Below, one piece after another: positions 36,169-44,793 of a stretch of DNA of 64,000 nucleotides; positions within the stretch are counted from its first letter, which is position 1; each line of letters opens with the position of its first letter. The translations under genes and the position numbers were made by a program. The notes under the pieces are model-generated. The model made no database searches. It was not told the DNA's origin and saw only the letters and a list, made by a program, of their open reading frames with translations. The stretch comes from JAAZBA01 sp964461815. GTDB taxonomy: Bacteria; Bacillota; Clostridia; Oscillospirales; QAMX01. Location of the stretch: assembly GCA_964461815.1 (NCBI GenBank), contig CAYWVF010000003.1, positions 1-64,000 of the forward strand. The letters are read 5' to 3'.

Positions 36169-38445
36169 ATGGTAAAGACATTTAACGAGAAAACATTTTT
36201 CTTTTTCAATAACGAACATTTCTCCATAACAAGCGATATGGGAGATATGAATGCCGTTCTTTACGGTAAAGGATATATGACGCTGCCGCCTGAAGCGTTT
36301 GATGAAAATGAGGCACGCAAGGGCACGATCACATATAAAATACTCACAGCTCATAGTAAGGGTAATTCTGATAAGAAGCTCAATATAAAGTTTGATGCGC
36401 TTGCATCACATGATATTACATACGTTGGAATAATCCAGACGGCCAGAGCAAGCAAGCTCGATAAATTCCCTGTACCGTACGTTCTTACAAATTGCCATAA
36501 CAGCTTATGTGCAGTCGGCGGAACTATAAATGAGGATGACCATCGCTTTGGATTATCTGCCGCAAAGAAGTACGGTGGAATATACGTTCCGGCACATCAG
36601 GCCGTGATCCATCAATATATGCGTGAGATGATGACGGGCTGCGGTAAGATGATACTCGGCTCGGACAGTCATACACGTTACGGCGCACTTGGCACAATGG
36701 GCATAGGCGAAGGCGGACCTGAGCTTGTAAAGCAAATACTCTCAAAAACCTACGATATCGATTATCCCGATGTTGTCGGTGTATACCTCACAGGTAAGCC
36801 GAGACCGGGAGTCGGACCGCAGGACGTTGCGCTCGCTATAATCGGAGCAGTGTTTAAGTCGGGCTTTGTCAAGAATTGTGTGCTTGAGTTTGTAGGTGAT
36901 GGCATCAAGCATCTGAGCGTCGATTTCCGTAACGGCATAGATGTTATGACGACAGAGACAACATGTCTGTCATCTATATGGGTGACAGACAGCAAGGTCG
37001 CAGATTATTATAAAGCGCATGGACGTCCCGAGGGTTATGCAAAGCTTACTCCCGACAGAGTCGCTATGTATGATAAGTTTATGGTGGTGGATCTAAGTAA
37101 GATCGAAAGTATGATAGCGCTCCCGTTCCATCCGTCTAATGTATATACGATCAAAGAATTAAATGAAAATCTTAAGGACATACTCGGAAAGCTCGATAAT
37201 GAGACGGGAAAGCTTAAGCTTTCGGATAAAATAGTTGACAATAAGCTGCACGTAGAGCAGGGAATAATTGCAGGCTGTGCAGGCGGTGGATTTGAAAACC
37301 TTTGCTATCTTGCAAAGGCTGTTAAGGGAAAGAATATCGGCAGCGGAAACTTTGATATGAGTGTTTATCCTGCAAGCCAACCGATCATGATGGAGCTTAT
37401 ACGTAACGGAGCGATTACAGATATTATGAGCTCGGGTATTGCTGTTAAGACTGCGTTCTGCGGTCCGTGCTTTGGTGCATGTGATACACCGTCAAATGAT
37501 GGACTCAGTATTCGCCACACAACGAGAAACTTTCCAAACAGAGAGGGTTCTAAGCCGGGTAATGGTCAGATCGCATCTGTTGCACTTATGGATGCAAGAA
37601 GTATTGCTGCAACGGCGATAAACCATGGTGTACTTACACCTGCAACAGAGCTTGGTATTTCCGAGCCTAAGGTCAATTACAGCTTTGATGCTTCTGCATA
37701 TGAGAGCAGAGTTTATTCCGGATTCGGTGCGGCAGATACATCTGCGGAGCTCCACTTTGGTCCTAATATAACTAACTGGCCCGAACAGCCTGAGCTGTCG
37801 GATAATATCCTTATGCAGCTTTGCAGCGTTATTGATGATCCTGTCACAACGACAGATGAGCTTATCCCATCAGGCGAGACCTCATCGTATCGTTCAAACC
37901 CGTTAAAGCTTGCTGAGTTTGCGCTTTCGCGTAAGGATCCGCAGTATGTTTCCAGAGCGAAAGCAACTGCATCCATCGAAAAAGCAAGAAATAGCGGTGA
38001 GTTGGCAGATATAAAAGCTGTTTTAGGGAAAATAGGCATGGATTCGGATTCTGTGATAAACAATACAAATATCGGCAGCGTTATTTATGCTGTGAAGCCC
38101 GGCGACGGGTCTGCAAGAGAGCAGGCAGCATCATGCCAGAGAGTGCTCGGCGGCTGTGCTAACATTGCAAAGGAGTATGCGACGAAGCGTTATCGCTCCA
38201 ATCTTATCAACTGGGGCATGATCCCATTCACATTTGAAGGAACTGCCGATGATTTTAAGAACGGTGACTTCGTATTCGTCGAAAATATTAAAAATGCAAT
38301 TATCGATAAAGCAGCAACAGTTTCGGCAAAGCTTATATCGAACGATTCAGTAAGAGATATTACGCTCAACATGCCCGAGCTTACCGATGCAGAACGTGAT
38401 ATCATTCTCAAGGGCTGTCTTATCAATTATTATAGCGGTAACTGA
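36169..38445 (+). CDS. Aconitase-family hydratase, YbhJ-like
   Basis: A 758-residue aconitase superfamily protein, closest in length and style to the uncharacterised E. coli YbhJ and not to citrate aconitase. Likely iron-sulfur cysteines are in GCAGGG and in CGPCFGAC; GSDSHTRYGALG and GIGEGGPE are the conserved N-terminal motifs. It should dehydrate/rehydrate a hydroxy acid, but the substrate is not known. AGAGGT lies seven bases before the ATG. It is the middle gene between a glutaminase-like protein and RuvX. No other citric-acid-cycle gene is in the window. Confidence 0.82.
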   Translation: MVKTFNEKTFFFFNNEHFSITSDMGDMNAVLYGKGYMTLPPEAFDENEARKGTITYKILTAHSKGNSDKKLNIKFDALASHDITYVGIIQTARASKLDKFPVPYVLTNCHNSLCAVGGTINEDDHRFGLSAAKKYGGIYVPAHQAVIHQYMREMMTGCGKMILGSDSHTRYGALGTMGIGEGGPELVKQILSKTYDIDYPDVVGVYLTGKPRPGVGPQDVALAIIGAVFKSGFVKNCVLEFVGDGIKHLSVDFRNGIDVMTTETTCLSSIWVTDSKVADYYKAHGRPEGYAKLTPDRVAMYDKFMVVDLSKIESMIALPFHPSNVYTIKELNENLKDILGKLDNETGKLKLSDKIVDNKLHVEQGIIAGCAGGGFENLCYLAKAVKGKNIGSGNFDMSVYPASQPIMMELIRNGAITDIMSSGIAVKTAFCGPCFGACDTPSNDGLSIRHTTRNFPNREGSKPGNGQIASVALMDARSIAATAINHGVLTPATELGISEPKVNYSFDASAYESRVYSGFGAADTSAELHFGPNITNWPEQPELSDNILMQLCSVIDDPVTTTDELIPSGETSSYRSNPLKLAEFALSRKDPQYVSRAKATASIEKARNSGELADIKAVLGKIGMDSDSVINNTNIGSVIYAVKPGDGSAREQAASCQRVLGGCANIAKEYATKRYRSNLINWGMIPFTFEGTADDFKNGDFVFVENIKNAIIDKAATVSAKLISNDSVRDITLNMPELTDAERDIILKGCLINYYSGN

Positions 38446-38448
38446 GAT

Positions 38449-38883
38449 ATGAAGATTATGGCAATAGATTATGGCGACGCTCACACGGGCGTTGCCATAT
38501 CGGATCAAACATGTATGATAACAGGCTTTTCCACGGTGATAAACGAGTATTCCCAAGCAAAGGTATGCGATAGGGTAGCCGAGCTTGTAAAGCTTCACGG
38601 CATTACGGAAATAGTTGTAGGAAAGCCTCTCAATATGAATGGTACATATGGTGAACGTGCTCAGAAATGTCAAGCTTTTGCAGATATGCTAAAGGATGCA
38701 CTGGGACTTAACGTTGTAATGTGGGATGAGCGTCGTACATCTATAGATGCAAACCGTATGCTTTCCGATGCAGGAAAGAAGCGTAAAAAACAAAAGCAGC
38801 TAGTGGACGCTGTGGCTGCATCTCTTATACTTCAGGGCTATCTTGATTTTATAGCTGTAAAAAGATCAGCTCTTGGCGAATAA
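38449..38883 (+). CDS. ruvX: YqgF/RuvX family nuclease
   Basis: A 144-residue RNase H-fold protein of the YqgF family, implicated in 5' processing of pre-16S rRNA and earlier called a putative Holliday junction resolvase. Family marks are IMAIDYGDAHTGVAISD, VVGKPLNMNGTYGERA, WDERRTS and VDAVAASLILQGYL. It starts three bases after the hydratase stop with only a weak ribosome site, so translation is probably coupled. Its last 18 bases overlap the convergent TauE/SafE-like gene. Confidence 0.9.
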   Translation: MKIMAIDYGDAHTGVAISDQTCMITGFSTVINEYSQAKVCDRVAELVKLHGITEIVVGKPLNMNGTYGERAQKCQAFADMLKDALGLNVVMWDERRTSIDANRMLSDAGKKRKKQKQLVDAVAASLILQGYLDFIAVKRSALGE

Positions 38884-39228
38884 TTCTCTTATTCCGACGT
38901 AAAGCAGCATTACACCGAATATTCTCTTTAGCAAAGATACATCCATATCCTGAATAAGATAAGACGTAATTGCAGCAAATATAACACCTGTAATGCTTGC
39001 CGGAATGAATACGCTCCAATCAACGAGTTTATTTTTAATATGGAAAAACAGCGAACCGATTGCAGTCGGAAGAAAGTATGCAAGATTTATTCCCTGTGCG
39101 GTTCGTTGTTCTGTATTACTGATAAAGATCAAAATAATTATCAGGATCGTACCGCCGCCAACGCCGTATCCGCTGATTATTCCCGTGAACAGTGCTGAGA
39201 TAAATGCGAATATAGATGTTCCAAACAT
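38866..39228 (-). CDS. Half-size TauE/SafE-family membrane protein (second of a pair)
   Basis: A 120-residue protein with four predicted helices and the family half-repeat (GIISGYGVGGGTILI and YVGIRELF at the end). Full TauE/SafE transporters have about 250 residues made of two such halves. A second half is encoded just upstream, so the two probably form a heterodimer equal to one full sulfite/organosulfur or related anion exporter. AAAGG precedes the ATG. The gap from the upstream half is 14 bases. Confidence 0.78.
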   Translation of the reverse strand: MFGTSIFAFISALFTGIISGYGVGGGTILIIILIFISNTEQRTAQGINLAYFLPTAIGSLFFHIKNKLVDWSVFIPASITGVIFAAITSYLIQDMDVSLLKRIFGVMLLYVGIRELFAKS

Positions 39229-39242
39229 TGTCTTTTAACCTT

Positions 39243-39608
39243 TCATAGCAAGAGCAGAGCGCGTATTCCACTGTAGATTATTACGATACCAAGTGCTCGT
39301 CTGAGAAGCTTTTTCTGTATTTTATCGTATGTCAAGCCACCGATAATGCCTCCTGCCAGACCACCGATCAAGTAGGGCAGCAGCATTTGAAAAGTGATGT
39401 CGTTGTTTTGAATATACACGATGGACGATGCGATACACATAGGAAAGATTATTGCTATAGATGTAGGCATTGCATATTTAGTATCGAGCTTAATAAATTT
39501 AATGAGAAGCGGTACAAGTATAAGACCACCACCGGCACCGAAAACACCATTGACTATCCCGGTGACACTTCCGACTGCCAGACTTTTGATCACACGTTTT
39601 TTATTCAT
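39243..39608 (-). CDS. Half-size TauE/SafE-family membrane protein (first of a pair)
   Basis: A 121-residue protein with the other half-repeat: VTGIVNGVFGAGGGLILVP near the N-terminus and IIYSGIRALL at the end, with four predicted helices. The ATG at 39608 has AAAGGGA upstream; the open frame runs to 39752 but enters the divergent rlmH gene. Only 25 bases separate this ATG from the rlmH ATG, so at least one promoter must lie inside a coding sequence. Confidence 0.8.
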   Translation of the reverse strand: MNKKRVIKSLAVGSVTGIVNGVFGAGGGLILVPLLIKFIKLDTKYAMPTSIAIIFPMCIASSIVYIQNNDITFQMLLPYLIGGLAGGIIGGLTYDKIQKKLLRRALGIVIIYSGIRALLLL

Positions 39609-39633
39609 TATTTTCCCTTTCAGGAGTAAAAAG

Positions 39634-40113
39634 ATGCTTAAGGTAAAGCTTATTTGTGTTGGAAAATTAAAAGAGAAAGAATATAAAGCACTTGTCAATG
39701 AATACGAGAAGAGGCTGAGTGCTTTTTGCAATATAGAAATAGATGAGATCACAGAGGAACGACTCCCGACTGATCCTTCAGACGGGCAGATATATGATGC
39801 ACTTGAGCTTGAAGCTGCTCAAATAAATAAAGCTACACCGACAGGCGCTCATGTGGTTTCTCTTTGCGTCGAAGGAAAACAGTGCAGCAGTGTTGAATTT
39901 TCGAAAAAAATAAATGATGTTTCATTAAAAACTTCGAAGCTCTGTTTTATAATAGGTGGGTCAAACGGATTGTCGGAAAGCGTAAAAAGCAGAGCCAACG
40001 ATAAGCTTTCGTTTTCAGAAATGACTTTCCCACATCATTTGTTCAGGATCATGCTACTGGAGCAGATCTACAGGGCATTTACTATATTAAAGGGAAAAGC
40101 ATATCATAAATGA
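39634..40113 (+). CDS. rlmH: 23S rRNA pseudouridine-1915 N3-methyltransferase
   Basis: A 159-residue SPOUT methyltransferase, the standard length. It methylates pseudouridine 1915 in helix 69 of 23S rRNA. Family marks are KVKLICVGKLKEKEY at the start, the SAM-knot segment IIGGSNGLSESV and the C-terminal FPHHLFRIMLLEQIYRA ending in YHK. CAGGAG precedes the ATG; the open frame begins 213 bases earlier, inside the opposite-strand gene, and that part is not coding. Its stop abuts the stop of spoVAE with no gap (TGATCA). Confidence 0.95.
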   Translation: MLKVKLICVGKLKEKEYKALVNEYEKRLSAFCNIEIDEITEERLPTDPSDGQIYDALELEAAQINKATPTGAHVVSLCVEGKQCSSVEFSKKINDVSLKTSKLCFIIGGSNGLSESVKSRANDKLSFSEMTFPHHLFRIMLLEQIYRAFTILKGKAYHK

Positions 40114-40470
40114 TCAGCTCTTGTCACCTGGCTTGAAGATCAACGCTACAAAATATCCAAACAGAATAGCTGCGGATATTCCGCCTGCGGCAGCTGTTAC
40201 GCCGCCTGTAAGCGCACCGATCAACCCTTTTTCGTTCACAGCACTTTTGACTCCATTTGCAAGCGTGTATCCAAAGCCTGTCAATGGTACAGTAGCTCCG
40301 GCACCTGCCCATTCGACGATCGGTTCATATATGCCCACCGCTGTCAGAACGATCCCGCTTACGACATATATCACAAGGATCCTTGCAGGTGTCATTTTTG
40401 TTTTATCTATTAAGATTTGACCTATTGTACAAATTATTCCACCTACTAAAAACGCTCTCAAAAACGACAT
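40114..40470 (-). CDS. spoVAE: Stage V sporulation protein AE
   Basis: A 118-residue membrane protein with four predicted helices, matching SpoVAE (b-type): FLVGGIICTIGQILIDKT at the start and EWAGAGATVPLTGFGYTLANGV in the middle. SpoVA proteins form the channel that moves dipicolinic acid into the forespore and out at germination. Upstream lies only a 5'-truncated spoVAD, and no spoVAC is seen, so the operon is incomplete here. AAAGGTG precedes the ATG. Confidence 0.9.
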   Translation of the reverse strand: MSFLRAFLVGGIICTIGQILIDKTKMTPARILVIYVVSGIVLTAVGIYEPIVEWAGAGATVPLTGFGYTLANGVKSAVNEKGLIGALTGGVTAAAGGISAAILFGYFVALIFKPGDKS

Positions 40471-40493
40471 ACGTATATCACACCTTTCAATTG

Positions 40494-40898
40494 TTACTTC
40501 GTATTACATATCTCTATTAAATGACATATCGACGGTATACTTTCGCCTTGCTGGGAAGTGATGGGACTCATGAGTGCTCCTGTAGCACAGAAGAGTATCT
40601 TATTCCATTTCCCTTTTTTCATACCGTTCAATATATGACCGCACAGAACCGATGCACTGCATCCGCATCCCGATCCTCCGGAATGCGTATCCTGAGCAAT
40701 TTTATCATATATCAATACTCCGCAGTCTTCATACTGCTTTGAAATATCGATCTTATCATTTTTAAATGCATCGATCAATATGGATTTGCCGAGTATTCCG
40801 AGATCTCCTGTTAAAATCAGATCATAGTCGTCGGGATGTGTTGCAGTGTCGTTAAAAAACGTGCTTATTGTGTCATACGCAGCAGGTGTTGACGCTAT
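40494..40898 (-). pseudogene. spoVAD: spoVAD remnant, 5' truncated
   Basis: The frame encodes about 134 residues matching the C-terminal two fifths of SpoVAD (about 338 residues): PAAYDTI, YDLILTGDLGILGKS, EDCGVLIYD, SGGSGCGCSASVLCGH and CATGALMSP. Homology begins at 40898, and an in-frame stop lies at 40899-40901, directly upstream. The beginning of the gene is missing and replaced by unrelated AT-rich sequence with a promoter and a terminator. The first ATG, at 40778, falls inside the conserved domain. SpoVAD binds dipicolinic acid, so a fragment is unlikely to work. Confidence 0.85.
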
Positions 40899-40935
40899 TT
40901 ATACACAAAATTAGGGACAGATAAATCGGAAAAGA

Positions 40936-41067
40936 TAAAAAAAGGCCCGTATTATAAAAATACGGGCAAGACACATATATAAAATAGGAGGGGTAAAGAA
41001 AAACTCGAAATGTTCAAGTTTTCTACCGAAACCACGAGTTAGAACATGACCAGTGTTCAAACTCTAT
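40936..41067 (-). ncRNA. Candidate small RNA with a C-rich anti-ribosome-site stretch
   Basis: On the minus strand a promoter (41074-41101) is followed about 130 bases later by an intrinsic terminator (40937-40967), with no coding sequence between. The predicted RNA has a 5' hairpin (41037-41063, AGTTTGAACA / TGTTCTAACT, one mismatch, loop CTGGTCA). An alternative stem AACTCG/CGAGTT (41035-41040 with 41002-41007) is possible. An apparently unpaired ACCCCUCC (40985-40994) precedes the terminator and is complementary to GGAGGGGT-type ribosome sites. I recognise no known family. Confidence 0.5.
40937..40967 (-). terminator. Intrinsic terminator (minus strand)
   Basis: Read on the minus strand: GCCCGTATT, loop, AATACGGGC, then a T7 run (40937-40943). 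It would end the small RNA and any read-through from the deacetylase gene. Confidence 0.82.
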
Positions 41068-41073
41068 GGTTAT

Positions 41074-41101
41074 ATTATATACTTTGAATATTAAGTGTAA
41101 A
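41074..41101 (-). promoter_or_regulatory. Sigma-A promoter of the candidate small RNA
   Basis: TTTACA (41096-41101), 16 bases, TATAAT (41074-41079) on the minus strand, pointing into the gene-free stretch. Confidence 0.65.
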
Positions 41102-41143
41102 AGCAGCTTTGTTTAATTTTTCATTAAATGCACAAAGATGCGA

Positions 41144-41938
41144 TTAAAATTTCGTGGTTCCGGGTTCAAGTTTCACAATTTCACCGTTAACCTCAGCGAA
41201 AACAGTTGTGTTGGACGGGTTAAATGCAATGCTGTCATCTGCGCTGAGAACTATCGATCTTACAGCCTGTACATAATCGTATATCTCTATATTTGTGGCG
41301 TACCATACATCATCAAGAGATTGCGCTTTAGAGCAGAAATTTTCAATGATCTCCCAGTTGTTATTTCTGTTAAATTCATGACTGTGTCCCCAGATGAAGA
41401 AAACAGCAAGCGGAGGCAAAAACTTATAGTTAATAAATGTATCAAGAAGTCCGTCAAGATCGTCGTTGTGGTGGCATGTTGGATGCCAGGCAAGAAAGTC
41501 GTTCGGAAGAGCAAAGCTGTTCGTTGCTACTGTTGTTCTGCTGCATACAATCCCGGCAGACTTCAATATACGCATGACGTTATCGTTGTATGCACCGTGT
41601 GGATAGCTCATGCCGCGTACAACATATCCGCACAAAGCTTCCAGTGTACGTCTGTCCTCAAACGCCTGAGTAAAAACATGTTGATCGGGGAGTGCAGTTA
41701 GTGAAGGATGTGTTACCGTATGTACAGATACCTCATGTCCCTCATAGAGCGAACGCACATCATCCGCTTTAATATGTGTATCATCACCAAAAAAGCCTGA
41801 ATTAAGATGAAAAGAACCCTTGAAGCCGTATTTGTTAAATATTTCAACAAGTCTGATATCGTATACTGCTCCGTCATCGTAGCTCATCGTAAGAGCTTTT
41901 TTCTTTCCACCGGGATAACGAGTTAAGTTGACTTTCAT
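41144..41938 (-). CDS. Polysaccharide deacetylase family protein
   Basis: A 264-residue NodB-fold protein. The metal site is complete: SYDDG with Asp21/Asp22, and HTVTH with His73 and His77; MSYPHGAYND is the third motif. Members remove N- or O-acetyl groups from chitin-, xylan- or peptidoglycan-type sugars. There is no signal peptide or membrane helix, so it probably acts on small imported oligosaccharides. The ATG follows a GGAGAAAA-type site. It is divergent from ypeB. The substrate cannot be told. Confidence 0.82.
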   Translation of the reverse strand: MKVNLTRYPGGKKKALTMSYDDGAVYDIRLVEIFNKYGFKGSFHLNSGFFGDDTHIKADDVRSLYEGHEVSVHTVTHPSLTALPDQHVFTQAFEDRRTLEALCGYVVRGMSYPHGAYNDNVMRILKSAGIVCSRTTVATNSFALPNDFLAWHPTCHHNDDLDGLLDTFINYKFLPPLAVFFIWGHSHEFNRNNNWEIIENFCSKAQSLDDVWYATNIEIYDYVQAVRSIVLSADDSIAFNPSNTTVFAEVNGEIVKLEPGTTKF

Positions 41939-42022
41939 TTTTTATTTTCTCCTTATACATAAATTTGAGCCGTTACGCCAAAATATATACATACAAATTT
42001 GATTAGCATAGGAGTATGCAAT

Positions 42023-43378
42023 ATGAAGAGACGTACAGGCGTTAAAATAATCAGCTATACCGTAGCTGCGTTTGTTGTGGCTTGCGGCTTCGCTGTAAGA
42101 AACAGGCATGAAGCCGATAAATATAAAAAATACATTGAATACGAACAGATGAGAGCAATGTCGGAGCTTGTTGAAAATATGTCAAATATATCCACAACTT
42201 TAGAAAAGGGGAGATATGTAAACGCTCCATCTCTCATGACTTCGATATTAGCTGAGATATGGCGTGAAGCTTCAGATGCAAAGATAAATATCTCAGAGCT
42301 GCCGATAAGCAATATAGAGCTGGATAATACGAATAAATTTATATCGCAAGTCGGTGACTATGCATTTTATTTAACGAAAAAGGCTGCATCAAATGAAAGA
42401 ATGACTGATGAAGAATTGTCAAACTTGGATTCACTTATGCAAACATCCAAGTTATTTACGGAATCACTCGTACAGCTGCAATCTGAGATATATGATGGTA
42501 CACTTCGCTTTGATAGCGTAATGCCGGAGTCAATGAATAGTCTCTCTGCATCAGTTGATGCATCTGGTTTAGCAAGCATGTATTTGTCCGATGTAGAGGA
42601 GGAGTTCCCGGAATACGCATCTCTGATATATGATGGACCGTTATCGGAACATATTGAGAAGCTGGAGCCTGAGCTGATCAAAAACAAATCTGAGATCACG
42701 ATAGACGAAGCTCGAAATATAGCCGCAAAATTCATGAATGTGCAGCCTGGAGCACTGGAGTATCTTGGAACAGGTGGAGACAAGATAAAGACCTATAGCT
42801 TTTCGGAAAGTCAATGTAATGACTGTTATATAGATATATGTGTGAATGGTGGATACGTGCTTAATATGAGCTGTAGCCATGAGGAAACAGTGGATACACA
42901 TATTAGCGGTGAAGAAGCTGTAAATATCGCAAAAAGCTTCCTTGAGAAAAATGGATATGATAGTATGAAGGAAAGCTACTATGATGAATATGCAGGGATA
43001 ATAACCGTTAATTTTTCGTATACACAGGACGACGTTACCGTATATAGTGATCTGATAAAGGTCGGAGTATCATCTGCAAGCGGCAAGATCGTTCGCTTTG
43101 AATCGAGAGGCTATATTATGTGCCATAAAGAAAGAGCTTTAAAACCTCCTGTAGTATCATCGGATAAGGCAGCGAAAAAGCTGAGCGGTGAAATATCTTA
43201 TGAGTATTCGGGACTTGCGCTTATACCGACGGAGGGACAGGGCGAAACGTTATGCCATGAATTTTTGTGCCAAGCGGAAGATGGTACAAAGATGATAATA
43301 TATTGTGATACCGAAACAGGAATTGAAAAACAGATATTCATACTTGTGGAAACAGAAAACGGAACACTGACAATATAG
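42023..43378 (+). CDS. ypeB: Spore germination protein YpeB
   Basis: A 451-residue YpeB: an N-terminal membrane helix (about 6-25), a long helical region with the family signature (SLMTSILAEIWREASDA, LPISNIELDNTNKFISQVGDYAFYL) and C-terminal PepSY-type repeats (TIDEARNIAAKFM, SGEEAVNIAKSFLEKNG, SSDKAAKKL). YpeB is needed to stabilise the cortex-lytic enzyme SleB in spores. SleB is usually adjacent, but no sleB is present here. AGGAG lies eight bases before the ATG at 42023. It ends at a strong terminator. With spoVAE it suggests a present or recently lost spore programme. Confidence 0.9.
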   Translation: MKRRTGVKIISYTVAAFVVACGFAVRNRHEADKYKKYIEYEQMRAMSELVENMSNISTTLEKGRYVNAPSLMTSILAEIWREASDAKINISELPISNIELDNTNKFISQVGDYAFYLTKKAASNERMTDEELSNLDSLMQTSKLFTESLVQLQSEIYDGTLRFDSVMPESMNSLSASVDASGLASMYLSDVEEEFPEYASLIYDGPLSEHIEKLEPELIKNKSEITIDEARNIAAKFMNVQPGALEYLGTGGDKIKTYSFSESQCNDCYIDICVNGGYVLNMSCSHEETVDTHISGEEAVNIAKSFLEKNGYDSMKESYYDEYAGIITVNFSYTQDDVTVYSDLIKVGVSSASGKIVRFESRGYIMCHKERALKPPVVSSDKAAKKLSGEISYEYSGLALIPTEGQGETLCHEFLCQAEDGTKMIIYCDTETGIEKQIFILVETENGTLTI

Positions 43379-43380
43379 CT

Positions 43381-43430
43381 AAAACAATATATGAATTGAT
43401 AAGAAAGTCAATTCATATATTGTTTTTTAT
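43381..43430. terminator. Bidirectional intrinsic terminator
   Basis: A 19-bp stem AAAACAATATATGAATTGA / TCAATTCATATATTGTTTT with an 8-base loop and T6 run separates ypeB from the convergent MFS gene. Confidence 0.88.
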
Positions 43431-43432
43431 AA

Positions 43433-44614
43433 TTATTTTGCTGCAATTTCATCGACTTTACGGTCTTTTGCAATTTTAAAAGCATAAATAACTGTTGTCA
43501 GACCGATGATCACACTCATGCTTATGAAAATAGTTGTGTACGGTACAACCTTTGCGATAAATCCACCTGTAAAGCTTGCAATAGCTCTCGTTAATCCCAT
43601 ACTCAAAAGAGTGTTGAACGTATGTCCCGATGCCTTGAATTCAGGCTGCACATATTTGTCTATATAAACAGAACATGCGATGGCAAAGACACCGTAGGAG
43701 CAGCCGTGAAGCATGTTTATGAAGATCAAAGCGGTTGGATTCGGGATAAGGCCTATCAACAGCCATCTCAAAGCAAGAAAAGCTATAGAAACGACAATAG
43801 TCTTTTCCGTACCATGCTTTTTAATATATTTTGAAGAAAAGATAAGCCCTGCAAACTCGGCAACGGAGGCTAGGCCGTTACATATGCCAAACTGACTTGT
43901 GGTGCCTCCAACCTCCTCGGAAATAAAGTATACAGAGAAGAAGGAGTAGTAAAAGCTTGTAGTTAGATATACTGTCGCACATAGTATGTACAGCGCAACA
44001 AGCTTCTTATTTGTGAACAGCTTCCTGTAAGGAACACGATGTTGTCCCGACTGATATCCTGCAACTTTAGGAGTAAAACAAATAGGAATTAGTGATAAAG
44101 CAAGTATAACGGCGAATATGTAGAATATCATAGGCTCATCACCTATAAAGATATGTCCTATCAAAAATGTAGACGCAGCATATGTTAAAGTACCTATTAA
44201 ACGAGTATTTGCCAGACTCCAATTGTTTTTTGTACACAGCTCGGCAGACACGGATTCAGCCATACCGATAACCGAGGGGTGAAACAGGTTCATGATTATA
44301 AGTATACACGCTACATAAATGAAGCTGTTGTTTGCCGGAATAAAAACAGCTACAATAACGGACATAGCAACGACTAAAAACCATATCGTATTTCTGTTTT
44401 TCGATTTGTCGGCAGCGATCCCCCAAAAATAAGGAGAAAACATAGCAACGATTTGACCAAGCGCAAGAAGTATTCCTATTTGATCGGTGTCAAATCCCGG
44501 GCCATTTTTAAGATAGACAGATAAATATGTGTATACTCCACTTGCCATGTAGTAAAAGGTATAAAACAAACACAGCATAATAAATCCGGATCTTGAGTGC
44601 ATTTCCTTTTCCAT
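43433..44614 (-). CDS. Major facilitator superfamily transporter (MFS_1-like)
   Basis: A 394-residue MFS protein with 12 predicted helices, resembling the PPP/HcaT and nucleoside-symporter branch: YLSVYLKNGPGFDTDQIGILLALGQIVAMFSPYFWGIAADKSKNR contains the loop 2-3 motif, with residues given here only as landmarks G-F-D and ADKSKNR. The start at 44614 has GGAGGT five bases upstream; the open frame runs 90 bases further without a site. It is upstream-adjacent to, and divergent from, the tRNA-Ala. The substrate is unknown; sugars or aromatic acids are possible. Confidence 0.82.
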   Translation of the reverse strand: MEKEMHSRSGFIMLCLFYTFYYMASGVYTYLSVYLKNGPGFDTDQIGILLALGQIVAMFSPYFWGIAADKSKNRNTIWFLVVAMSVIVAVFIPANNSFIYVACILIIMNLFHPSVIGMAESVSAELCTKNNWSLANTRLIGTLTYAASTFLIGHIFIGDEPMIFYIFAVILALSLIPICFTPKVAGYQSGQHRVPYRKLFTNKKLVALYILCATVYLTTSFYYSFFSVYFISEEVGGTTSQFGICNGLASVAEFAGLIFSSKYIKKHGTEKTIVVSIAFLALRWLLIGLIPNPTALIFINMLHGCSYGVFAIACSVYIDKYVQPEFKASGHTFNTLLSMGLTRAIASFTGGFIAKVVPYTTIFISMSVIIGLTTVIYAFKIAKDRKVDEIAAK

Positions 44615-44751
44615 AAAAACCTCCATAATTTTCACATAAATCATGGTATTAGACATAATCTCTGATTCAAGGAAAATTATATATGAAAAACATAGGTGTG
44701 TCAACTGTTATTTGACATAACGAATAAATTTTGATATTCATAAAAAACATA

Positions 44752-44780
44752 TTGAAAAAATGCATATATTGTGATATAAT
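44752..44780 (+). promoter_or_regulatory. Promoter of tRNA-Ala
   Basis: TTGAAA (44752-44757), 17 bases, TATAAT (44775-44780). It ends 13 bases before the mature 5' end. Confidence 0.8.
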
Positions 44781-44793
44781 ACGAAATGCGAAT

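Noticed and set aside
39421..39633. N-terminal extension of rlmH in the same open frame
   Set aside because: It is antisense to the TauE/SafE half-gene and the ATG at 39634 gives the standard 159-residue RlmH with a ribosome site.
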